Source: Alysiella crassa DSM 2578 (GTDB taxonomy: Bacteria > Pseudomonadota > Gammaproteobacteria > Burkholderiales > Neisseriaceae). Taken from it: DNA of 33,607 nucleotides. Positions 17,917 through 23,768 of the stretch are shown piece after piece. The DNA lies in assembly GCF_000745955.1 (NCBI RefSeq), contig NZ_JQKH01000022.1, positions 1-33,607 of the forward strand. The letters run 5' to 3'. Position numbers and translations under genes: made by a program. The notes under the pieces were generated by a model. It saw only the letters and a program-made list of their open reading frames with translations, was not told the origin of the DNA and did no database searches. The first letter of the stretch is position 1. Every line of letters begins with the position of its first letter.

Positions 17917-18190
17917 ATTCGTCTAACTGTTCAGGCTGCCTGAACGCACACCCTATTCTCACATCGCTCTCCACCCGACAACAACACGGCAAAATCTCAT
18001 CGGGCAACACAAACGCCATCGGCATTTGAGCATAAGACACACGCCCAGCCAACAACTTCACACGGCACGAACCACAATACCCTTGTCGGCATTGATATTC
18101 CACCCCATGCCCTGTTTTTTCCAGCGCGTCCAAAAGATTTTCATCTGAACCCAATTCAAATTGCATGCTGTCGGTGGTAATCAGGGGCAT
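17915..18190 (-). CDS. yfaE: YfaE-like [2Fe-2S] ferredoxin
   Basis: A 91-aa plant-type ferredoxin with Cys34-x4-Cys39-x2-Cys42 and a distal Cys in ILPCCCR. The core VEYQCRQGYCGSCRVKLLAG and ILPCCCR closely match E. coli YfaE, which supplies electrons to regenerate the tyrosyl radical of class Ia ribonucleotide reductase. NrdA/NrdB are not in the window. The last residues (FRQPEQLDE) are encoded by a DUS that has been drawn into the reading frame. It lies 38 bp after the phosphoesterase gene on the same strand, so it may be co-transcribed with the RNA-repair genes; whether that is functional is unknown. Confidence 0.8.
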   Translation of the reverse strand: MPLITTDSMQFELGSDENLLDALEKTGHGVEYQCRQGYCGSCRVKLLAGRVSYAQMPMAFVLPDEILPCCCRVESDVRIGCAFRQPEQLDE

Positions 18191-18228
18191 AATCGGCTAC
18201 TCGTTTTTCAGGCAGCCTGAATCATAAA

Positions 18229-18888
18229 TCAGCGATTATTTTGTCGCAACTTTTGCCGCAATAAAATTTCATTATCCCCCACATCTGCCACAGGAAAATT
18301 TCCCGATTTGTCGCCAAAATGCGAAGTCATCGGCAATTTTTGCAGAAAATCGTCCACATCTTGCGCCGTCAAAAAGCGACCGTGCAAATCCCAACCCACA
18401 TTCAACACACGCCCACGCAACGCCGCCACACGGTCGTGAATGTGTCCGTGCAGATGATACCAACCCTTGTGGCAGCCGTTCCATTCCAAAATGGGATAAT
18501 GAAATAAAATCAAAGTATTATTGATTTCAGGCAGCCTTAATTGCAAATAATCTTGCGCGGACGACAACATCGGCAAACCGTCATGTTTCGTTTGATTGAG
18601 CAGGCGGTCAATGTGCTGGCGGATTTGCCCGTCATGGTTGCCGTAAATCAAGTGGTGCGTGCCGTTCAAACGAGATAATACGCGCTCTATCTGCTTGAAA
18701 TCGTGCGCGAAAGACACATCGCCCAAATTGTAAACCACATCTTCTGGCGACACGGTTTCGTTCCAACGCGCAATCAAAAATTCGTCCAATTCCGCCACAT
18801 CTTGCGTGGCTGGGCGAAAAGTGGGGCAAAATTTCACAATATTTTTGTGCGAAAAATGCCAATCCGATGTAAAGAAAATTTTTGCCAT
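18229..18888 (-). CDS. Calcineurin-like metallophosphoesterase (RNA-repair operon)
   Basis: A 219-aa two-metal phosphoesterase. All family motifs are present: D9-x-H11 (SDWHFSH), LGD57, GNHD (N84, H85), H130 (LFHYP) and H147-GHIH151. It resembles the small stand-alone phosphoesterases opening with (F/Y)FTSDxHFxHxNI. In the family such enzymes act on phosphomonoesters and diesters. Beside a kinase-ligase it is well placed to remove 2',3'-cyclic phosphate or 3'-phosphate from cleaved RNA, as T4 Pnkp's phosphatase does, leaving the 3'-OH the ligase needs. That role is inferred from context. It follows the ligase gene by 126 bp containing a small repeat, and has a weak ribosome-binding site. Confidence 0.8.
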   Translation of the reverse strand: MAKIFFTSDWHFSHKNIVKFCPTFRPATQDVAELDEFLIARWNETVSPEDVVYNLGDVSFAHDFKQIERVLSRLNGTHHLIYGNHDGQIRQHIDRLLNQTKHDGLPMLSSAQDYLQLRLPEINNTLILFHYPILEWNGCHKGWYHLHGHIHDRVAALRGRVLNVGWDLHGRFLTAQDVDDFLQKLPMTSHFGDKSGNFPVADVGDNEILLRQKLRQNNR

Positions 18889-18919
18889 TTTTTTATATCT
18901 TTCAATAAATTAAATTTTT

Positions 18920-19007
18920 TCAGGCAGCCTCTCCGTACACATGAAAAAAATCATTTTCGTAGTCGGGCATTTATGCCCGACAAAGCATACTGTAAGGCAG
19001 CCTGAAA
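18920..19007. repeat. Small palindromic repeat flanked by DUS
   Basis: A 9-bp stem GTCGGGCAT / ATGCCCGAC (18962-18970, 18973-18981) with a TT loop sits between two DUS. It separates the ligase from the phosphoesterase and could act as a weak processing or termination site; there is no good T run. Confidence 0.5.
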
Positions 19008-19014
19008 CACAAAT

Positions 19015-20496
19015 TCAAACCGAATTTTTCAAAAAATCCTGAATAAACGCAATTTTATCCAGCTCCGTCATTTCATTGAAAATTGCTTTATTTTCAGCAA
19101 TATAATCCGCCAAAGGATAAAATTCCTCGTCCAAATTGCGCTTATCCAATTTGCGTCCCAAACTCGTCTCAGAACTGCGCCCAAACAACTTGGACACCAA
19201 ATAATACGGCGATTTCAGCTTAAACAACATCGTTTCCGTTGCCGCGTCAAACACCATAAAGCCTTCGTGTTCCACTGTTTTCAGCAGCGATTTTAATTCG
19301 CCAAATTCAATATTTTCAATGGTTTGTGGGCGTTTTATATCAAATCGTGCCGCCACATCGTCCAGTTCGCGCTCACGCCATTGTCGCCCTGTTGCCACTT
19401 CAATCGCGCCAATCAGCGTTGCACCAAAATCTTCGCGGATAATATGCACATCGCTCGGGTCGCAAACTTCAAACAAAAACGTGTGATTGGGATATGCCAC
19501 AAACAGATTTTCATATTGAATACAATGATTTTGCGTCATTTTGGCAAAATCGCTGTCCAGCGAACCTGTGGTGGAAAACAGCGTTTTGCCATCAAACGCC
19601 GCACCCAAACTGGGGTGGTTTTCAGGCAGCCTGACGTGGGTGCAGCAGCCCAAAAAACCGTTCACTTTCACCACCGCATTCACGCGATGATTATCTGCAA
19701 TTTCAATGGGATATTTGCTGTTACGCGCCATACGTTCCGAATAATTGAACACTTTTTTAAACGGACGCACAATGATTTTGCCAAATTTATCAATGATTAA
19801 GCCACGCATTTCCAACAAAGCATCATCAAAACGGTTTTCGTAAAACACTTGACGGCGGTATTTCAACACGCGCAATTCGGGGTAAAGGCGTGAAGTTTTT
19901 GCCGTGAAATTGCGTTGCCCATTTTGCAAATACCTTTGTGTAACAAAGGTTTGTTGCTCATCATCAAAATCCAAAGGCTGGCTGCGGAAAGTCGCCATTT
20001 CGTCCAAAATCGCCTGTTGCGCGGCAGAAATGGGGCGAGCGGCTGGCACATGAATTTCGCCTTTCACACGATTTTCATTCAAACGCTGATATGCCGCCAA
20101 AACTTCGTGTTCAGGCACATTGTGGGCATTGGGATAAAAATTGTGCAAGCGGTAAACTTCTGTTTCAAAATGGTTTTTCTTCGCCAAATCCAGCAACGCA
20201 CGGCAAGCATTCGCCTTTTGATTGGTGTTGGAATTGATGATTAAAATGTCGGCATGGCGGTGTTGTTGCCCGAATTTCAGCGTGTTTTTGAAAGTCGCCG
20301 CGCCTTTTTGGATTGCTTTTTCAACGGCTTCGGGCGACCAACGGTAAACGCCCTGTTCATCGGTTAATTCCTTATCGTTTTCAATGTGATGGATAATCGC
20401 TTGCGGATAATCGCGTTGAAATTGCGCGATTTTTTCGGCGGCAAAGGTGGATTTGCCTGAACCTTGATGTCCACGTAAGAGTATGAATTTTTGCAT
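19015..20496 (-). CDS. Fused polynucleotide kinase - Rnl1-type RNA ligase
   Basis: A 493-aa two-domain protein. Residues 1 to about 150 are a P-loop kinase with Walker A GHQGSGKST (9-17), likely to phosphorylate 5'-OH RNA ends. Residues about 175-493 are an ATP-dependent RNA ligase of the T4 Rnl1 group. RGLII (231-235) and RPFKKVFNYSE (244-254) precede motif I K277-V-N-G, whose lysine would be adenylated; next come motif IIIa FLFEVCDP (340-347), motif IV EGFMVFD (411-417) and motif V LFKLKSP (K426, K428). It would seal breaks such as those in tRNA anticodon loops. A separate phosphoesterase follows in the operon, supplying the 3' healing step missing here. A DUS is encoded within the ligase domain (RLPENH). 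The fusion is seen; the substrate is inferred. Confidence 0.88.
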   Translation of the reverse strand: MQKFILLRGHQGSGKSTFAAEKIAQFQRDYPQAIIHHIENDKELTDEQGVYRWSPEAVEKAIQKGAATFKNTLKFGQQHRHADILIINSNTNQKANACRALLDLAKKNHFETEVYRLHNFYPNAHNVPEHEVLAAYQRLNENRVKGEIHVPAARPISAAQQAILDEMATFRSQPLDFDDEQQTFVTQRYLQNGQRNFTAKTSRLYPELRVLKYRRQVFYENRFDDALLEMRGLIIDKFGKIIVRPFKKVFNYSERMARNSKYPIEIADNHRVNAVVKVNGFLGCCTHVRLPENHPSLGAAFDGKTLFSTTGSLDSDFAKMTQNHCIQYENLFVAYPNHTFLFEVCDPSDVHIIREDFGATLIGAIEVATGRQWRERELDDVAARFDIKRPQTIENIEFGELKSLLKTVEHEGFMVFDAATETMLFKLKSPYYLVSKLFGRSSETSLGRKLDKRNLDEEFYPLADYIAENKAIFNEMTELDKIAFIQDFLKNSV

Positions 20497-20518
20497 GATT
20501 TTGTCTTTCTTTTTGGTT

Positions 20519-21280
20519 TCAGGCAGCCTGAAAATCGGGCAATACTTTACCGCTTAAATAATAAGTACCTTGAACAATATTGCCTTTTTGCAAAGGTTTA
20601 TCGGAAAAATGTTCCGCAGCGAAAACCGCGTCCAATTCCATGCCCAAAGTTTGAATGGTACAATGATAAAATGCCTGTTTTGTGAAAAAATTTGTTTTTA
20701 ATTCAAATGATTGAATAATACCATTCAATATTGCATACGGCTGATAAGGCACACCTTCATCAACAAACATACCTGATGTAATGAATGCTTGCGTTGCCCA
20801 TTTCATTTCTTCATTTTCTTGGCTTTTATCAAATTCTTCTTGATTTTCAAAAACTTTCACATCTTCGGCAAACGCACATAATTGTACGCTAATACTGCTT
20901 TGCACCAAATTTTCAGGCAGCCTGAAAAAATCGGGAACACAAAATACCAACGGCATATCACCATCAACGCATTCGCCATTTTCAAAATTTTTGCCGTTTG
21001 CCCAACCATAAATTGCGCCCGTTTGTTCGTCATATTGAATTAAAGCATTCACGCCAATTTGTTGTTGGCATATACCATTAAAATGCAACTCAATGTTTTC
21101 CAAACCATTTTCATGATTAATGCCAAACCACAATTCAGCACCACTTGGGTCGCTGTGAACGCCATACCAACCATTTTGATGTGGATATTGTGCCGTTAAA
21201 TTTTGGCAGGTTTGTTCAATAATTTGATTTAATTCGGTTTCATTGTGATTGACAAAGCCAATGTTATCAAAGTGATTCAT
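20519..21280 (-). CDS. Unknown 253-aa protein in the rsr operon
   Basis: I do not recognise this protein. It has no signal, membrane segment or nucleotide-binding motif. The N-terminal half contains NGWYGVHSDPSGAELWFGI; the C-terminal 80 residues look like a beta-rich domain ending in GNIVQGTYYLSGKV. It is acidic, rich in Asn, Gln and Phe, and more AT-rich than its neighbours. AAGGA lies at the right distance before the start. It sits 65 bp after rsr and 22 bp before the kinase-ligase. Its last codons, FQAA-stop, are a DUS, so the gene's end has been set by an uptake sequence. A role as an RNA-binding or regulatory partner is only a guess from location. Confidence 0.75.
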   Translation of the reverse strand: MNHFDNIGFVNHNETELNQIIEQTCQNLTAQYPHQNGWYGVHSDPSGAELWFGINHENGLENIELHFNGICQQQIGVNALIQYDEQTGAIYGWANGKNFENGECVDGDMPLVFCVPDFFRLPENLVQSSISVQLCAFAEDVKVFENQEEFDKSQENEEMKWATQAFITSGMFVDEGVPYQPYAILNGIIQSFELKTNFFTKQAFYHCTIQTLGMELDAVFAAEHFSDKPLQKGNIVQGTYYLSGKVLPDFQAA

Positions 21281-21345
21281 TTTTTATCCTTAATCATTTA
21301 ATTTATTTTTCAGGCAGCCTGAAAATTTTTTCCATAAAAATAATT

Positions 21346-22911
21346 TTACAATTCAATCGCTTGAATTTGCTTTACCCACATATCGCCATGTAAATCTTGC
21401 TCTGCAAACGCCCCCATCACGCCAAAAACCGAATCGCTGAAACCGCCAATATTCAAAATATCGTCCCGATTTTGCGCTTGCGTGGTCGCGTTGGGCTGAA
21501 TGTCCAAGCACACCAATTTGGCGTTTGGACAACGCTGTTTTAACTTATCCCATTCTTTTTTCAGGGAAGTTTGGCTGCCAAAATGCTGTTCGCGGTCTGC
21601 CCAACTTTCGTTGTCGGACACCATAATCAGCAAATCCACATCGGCTTTTTCCGCGTTCAATTTGGCGAGCGGTGCGCTGCAAGTCGTGCCGCCACCACCG
21701 ATTTTTGCCAATTTTTCTGCGTTGGTCATGATGCTGTCGCGTGGATTGATTTTCACGCCTACCACGATGTTTTCAAAGGGTAAAATGCGTGCTTTCGGAT
21801 TTTGGCGCAACACGGCTGCCGATACCAAAGCCGCTACGTCTATGCAGCGCGTTTTGCTGGTCGCGCTGCCACGATAGCCCGTTGCAGGGCTTTGCATGGA
21901 ACCCGATACATCGGGGCAAACCACAATATTTCCTTTAAAAACAGGTACATTTTCCACCGCGTGTTCCATTGCGTCTTGCAAAGCGTTGCTGATGTCGCTG
22001 GGCAAATTGCAGGCTGCCTGAAATGCAGTCAGCAACTGATACGGTAAAACACGCGATTTTTTAACCAGTTGTTTATCCGCAATTTTTTTTGCAATGGCGT
22101 GGGTGTTTTTGTTTTTATCAAACACACCATGTCTTTGAAATGTATTCAAATTTTGGCGAACTTGTTGCCATGAACCATTCAGCGCGATTTGCGTCCACGC
22201 GCCCGTGTCCAAATCCAAAGACGTGAGCATTTGAAATGGCACATCGGGCAATTTTCCTGTGCGATTTTGTTTATATAATTCAAAAGATTGCGTAATCGGT
22301 GGTAAATCTTCAAAACGGTATTCACGCCCAATCAACCACGCAAACCAAGCCGCTTGCCACGCTTCACGCGGTTTGGGGTGCACCATTTTGACTACGTCCG
22401 CCAACGATGGCGCGTTGCCAATTGCCGCGTTAAGCAATTGTTTTTCATCGGCATGGAGCAGCCAATTTTGCACCATTTTTTTGGGGCGCGTGCCCAGCGA
22501 TTTGTGTCCAGTCGCGCCACTTCGCAATATTTGCACGAAGTTACGCAACATTTTGCCGTTGTCAATCACGCGCTCAAAAATTTGGGCGCACAATGCCACG
22601 TCTTTTTGCGCCAAAATTGCCAATAAAAACGCGGGCATGTCTTTCATTGCGCCTTTTTCGCGTGCGTAAATGGCGGTTTGGGCGATGAATTTTGGGGAAA
22701 CGTGTTCGCATAATTGGCGGACTTGGTCTAATTGTTCGGCGGCGTTGGCGTAATAAGTGTTGTTAAAACAGCCAGTTGTGGCGAATTGTGCCAATGCGTG
22801 TTCGGGCGTGAAAGCGTAGGCAATGCCGCCTGCTTGGTTGTGGGTGTGGGTGGCGTTTTCTTGGTTTTTATTTTTATGAAACAAGGTGTTGAATATGTTT
22901 TTGTTTGCCAT
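21346..22911 (-). CDS. rsr: Ro60 ortholog Rsr (TROVE-vWA ring protein)
   Basis: A 521-aa bacterial Ro60. Residues about 30-320 form the HEAT-repeat TROVE ring that binds Y RNAs outside and single-stranded 3' ends of damaged RNAs in the cavity. Residues about 325-521 are a von Willebrand A domain with an intact MIDAS (D334-x-S336-x-S338, T410, D433). The motifs YAREKGAMKDMPAFLLAIL and LRSGATGHKSLGTRPKK are characteristic. In other bacteria Rsr with a Y RNA adapts exonucleases to structured RNA, and in Salmonella rsr heads the RtcR-controlled RNA-repair operon. Here it follows five Y-RNA-like modules and a terminator and precedes an RNA ligase. AAAGGA lies before the start; it has no promoter of its own that I can see. 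Confidence 0.93.
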   Translation of the reverse strand: MANKNIFNTLFHKNKNQENATHTHNQAGGIAYAFTPEHALAQFATTGCFNNTYYANAAEQLDQVRQLCEHVSPKFIAQTAIYAREKGAMKDMPAFLLAILAQKDVALCAQIFERVIDNGKMLRNFVQILRSGATGHKSLGTRPKKMVQNWLLHADEKQLLNAAIGNAPSLADVVKMVHPKPREAWQAAWFAWLIGREYRFEDLPPITQSFELYKQNRTGKLPDVPFQMLTSLDLDTGAWTQIALNGSWQQVRQNLNTFQRHGVFDKNKNTHAIAKKIADKQLVKKSRVLPYQLLTAFQAACNLPSDISNALQDAMEHAVENVPVFKGNIVVCPDVSGSMQSPATGYRGSATSKTRCIDVAALVSAAVLRQNPKARILPFENIVVGVKINPRDSIMTNAEKLAKIGGGGTTCSAPLAKLNAEKADVDLLIMVSDNESWADREQHFGSQTSLKKEWDKLKQRCPNAKLVCLDIQPNATTQAQNRDDILNIGGFSDSVFGVMGAFAEQDLHGDMWVKQIQAIEL

Positions 22912-22930
22912 GATGTTTTTCCTTTGTGCA

Positions 22931-22968
22931 ATAAAAAGGCTGCCTGAAACAAGGGTTTTCAGGCAGCC
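22931..22968 (-). terminator. DUS-pair terminator between the Y RNA array and rsr
   Basis: On the minus strand, a 12-bp perfect stem formed by two opposed DUS (22957-22968 / 22938-22949) with a 7-nt loop is followed by TTTTTATT, 20 bp before the rsr start. It should end most Y RNA transcripts and allow rsr expression only by read-through. The plus-strand side lacks a T run. Confidence 0.8.
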
Positions 22969-22982
22969 TTAAAAAAGGGGGT

Positions 22983-23041
22983 GGGCGACTAGGTTAGCAA
23001 CAAGATGACGATTTGGGATGTAATCCTGTTGGCATTCGCCC
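22983..23041 (-). ncRNA. Y-RNA-like module A (short form)
   Basis: A 59-nt hairpin. The basal helix is GGGCGA (23041-23036) with UCGCCC (22988-22983). An asymmetric internal loop (AUGC / CUAACCUA) leads to a second helix CAACAGGAU (23031-23023) with AUCUUGUUG (23006-22998), capped by a loop beginning UACAU. The basal helix and 5' GGCGAAUGC are shared with modules B-D and suit Ro60 binding; no tRNA-like part is present. It is followed by ACCCCCUUUUUU and then by the terminator. Confidence 0.7.
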
Positions 23042-23050
23042 GTAAAAGGG

Positions 23051-23114
23051 GTGGCGACCAAAATGTGTAAGATGATTTCTCCAATTAAAATGTAATCTTA
23101 CACGCATTCGCCAC
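23051..23114 (-). ncRNA. Y-RNA-like module B (short form, own promoter)
   Basis: A 64-nt hairpin. The basal helix GUGGCGA (23114-23108) pairs with UCGCCAC (23057-23051), and the second helix GUGUAAGAU (23103-23095) with AUCUUACAC (23073-23065). The 21-nt loop starts UACA and includes AAUUGG. It has the same plan as module A but unrelated helix sequences, so pairing is conserved by compensatory change. A consensus sigma70 promoter would start RNA exactly at the first base of the basal helix. Confidence 0.75.
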
Positions 23115-23121
23115 AAACTGA

Positions 23122-23150
23122 ATTATCCTTGTTAATCAAAAGCCTGTCAA
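23122..23150 (-). promoter_or_regulatory. Sigma70 promoter for Y RNA modules B and A
   Basis: On the minus strand TTGACA (23150-23145), a 17-nt spacer and GATAAT (23127-23122). The -35 is perfect and the -10 is one base off consensus. The predicted start, about 23115, coincides with the 5' end of module B's basal helix. Confidence 0.8.
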
Positions 23151-23191
23151 GATTTGCCTGAAAATCTCATTGGCAGGCTGCCTGAAAAAGT

Positions 23192-23307
23192 GGGCGACAA
23201 AATGTATCGGTTAAAAAACTGAGCTATACCAAAACGGCATTGGGATTTGAACCCAAGACACACAACTTGCGTTGCTGCTCTACCTGTAAACCGACAAGCA
23301 TTCGCCC
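23192..23307 (-). ncRNA. Y-RNA-like module C (diverged tRNA-like form)
   Basis: A 116-nt module. The basal helix GGGCGA pairs with UCGCCC, and the second helix UGUCGGUU with AACCGAUA (8 bp with one G-U). Inside are GAGC (23280-23277) pairing with GCUC (23224-23221), a GNRA-capped hairpin GCAAC-GCAA-GUUGU, a perfect T arm UUGGG-UUCAAAU-CCCAA, and a 4-bp acceptor stump UGCC-GUUUU-GGUA. The T arm and the permuted order match modules D and E, but the D arm is not a normal hairpin and no GCCA remains. It is followed by ACUUUUU. Confidence 0.7.
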
Positions 23308-23323
23308 GAAAAGGGTGGGGCGT

Positions 23324-23452
23324 GGCGACCAAGTTTGCAGAAATTCAACCCGATGTTTTGCCAATTAAACTACTTCGCGATAAGTATTTGGCGCGAAAGC
23401 AGGATTTGAACCCACATCTTCGGGGGTGGCTGTAATTTCTGCGGCATTCGCC
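23324..23452 (-). ncRNA. YrlA-type Y RNA module D (permuted tRNA mimic)
   Basis: A 129-nt module. The basal helix is GGCGA / UCGCC, and the second helix, in the anticodon-stem position, is GCAGAAAUU (23442-23434) with AAUUUCUGC (23345-23337). Then follow a T arm GUGGG-UUCAAAU-CCUGC, the 3' acceptor strand UUUCGCG, a loop reading CCAAAUACUUAU, the 5' acceptor strand CGCGAAG, UA, and a D arm GUUU-AAUUGGCA-AAAC containing GG. The order is a circularly permuted tRNA whose acceptor end is closed by a loop, as known for YrlA RNAs, which lack a free CCA end. Confidence 0.8.
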
Positions 23453-23454
23453 TT

Positions 23455-23470
23455 GCCCCAAAACTGGGGC
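23455..23470 (-). other. Spacer hairpin between modules E and D
   Basis: Perfect 6-bp GC-rich hairpin GCCCCA-GUUU-UGGGGC with no following U run; more likely a processing signal or spacer than a terminator. Confidence 0.5.
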
Positions 23471-23610
23471 GCAACCCACAACAAGAATTGAAGAAATGTT
23501 TCGCGCTCTAACCTTCTGAGCTACTCTGCCATAGCTGGCGACAGAGGCGGGACTCGAACCCGCGACCACGAGCATCGTAGGCTGTAATTCCTTCGGCATT
23601 TGTGTGTTGC
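23471..23610 (-). ncRNA. YrlA-type Y RNA module E (permuted tRNA mimic, promoter-proximal)
   Basis: A 140-nt module beginning about four nt after the predicted sigma54 start. The basal helix GCAACACACAA pairs with UUGUGGGUUGC (10 of 11 pairs), and the second helix AGGAAUU with AAUUCUU. Next come a short hairpin ACGA-UGC-UCGU, a T arm GCGGG-UUCGAGU-CCCGC, the 3' acceptor strand CUCUGUC, a loop GCCAGCUAU, the 5' acceptor strand GGCAGAG (7 bp with one G-U), UA, and a D arm GCUC-AGAAGGUUA-GAGC. All parts of a tRNA except the anticodon loop are present in permuted order, with GCCA where the mature 3' end would be. Its basal helix differs from GGCGA/UCGCC, but AUGCCG-AG-AAUUACAGCC is shared with module D. 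Confidence 0.8.
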
Positions 23611-23624
23611 GTTGATTGAGATAA

Positions 23625-23640
23625 TGCAAAGTGCGTGCCA
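23625..23640 (-). promoter_or_regulatory. Sigma54 promoter of the Y RNA/rsr/RNA-repair operon
   Basis: TGGCACGCACTTTGCA on the minus strand matches the full -24/-12 consensus TGGCAC-N5-TTGCA. The predicted start is near 23614, at the base of module E. RtcR, an activator of this polymerase form, is encoded immediately divergent. This is the strongest regulatory signal in the window. Confidence 0.92.
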
Positions 23641-23668
23641 AAGTTTTTTCAGGCTGCCTGAAATGTTT

Positions 23669-23680
23669 TCAATATATTGA
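23669..23680. promoter_or_regulatory. Candidate RtcR upstream site
   Basis: The perfect 12-bp palindrome TCAATATATTGA lies about 55-66 bp upstream of the predicted sigma54 start. It could be an activator site, though it is closer than usual, and AT-rich palindromes arise by chance. Confidence 0.25.
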
Positions 23681-23720
23681 TTTTTAATAAAATAAAAATT
23701 TTCAAGCAGCCTGAACGATT

Positions 23721-23748
23721 TTGCGTTATCATAGAAAATCTATAAAAT
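23721..23748 (+). promoter_or_regulatory. Candidate sigma70 promoter of rtcR
   Basis: TTGCGT, 16 nt, TAAAAT (or 14 nt to TATAAA), 20 nt before the rtcR start, giving a short leader with AGGA. Confidence 0.4.
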
Positions 23749-23768
23749 AAAATAGGAAAAATAGCTAA

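Noticed and set aside
22983-23452. CRISPR array (regularly recurring GGCGAC / GCATTCGCC)
   Set aside because: Unit lengths vary from 59 to 129 nt, the repeated parts are the two ends of a helix, and no cas genes are present.
22983-23610. Array of decayed tRNA pseudogenes
   Set aside because: T and D arms look like tRNA, but the halves are in permuted order, acceptor strands still pair, every unit has its own closing basal helix, and promoters lie exactly at unit starts. Decay would not keep these.
23345-23641. Long ORFs on the minus strand in the rsr-rtcR gap (also 23147-23332)
   Set aside because: They run through the structured RNA modules, lack ribosome-binding sites and show no protein-like sequence.
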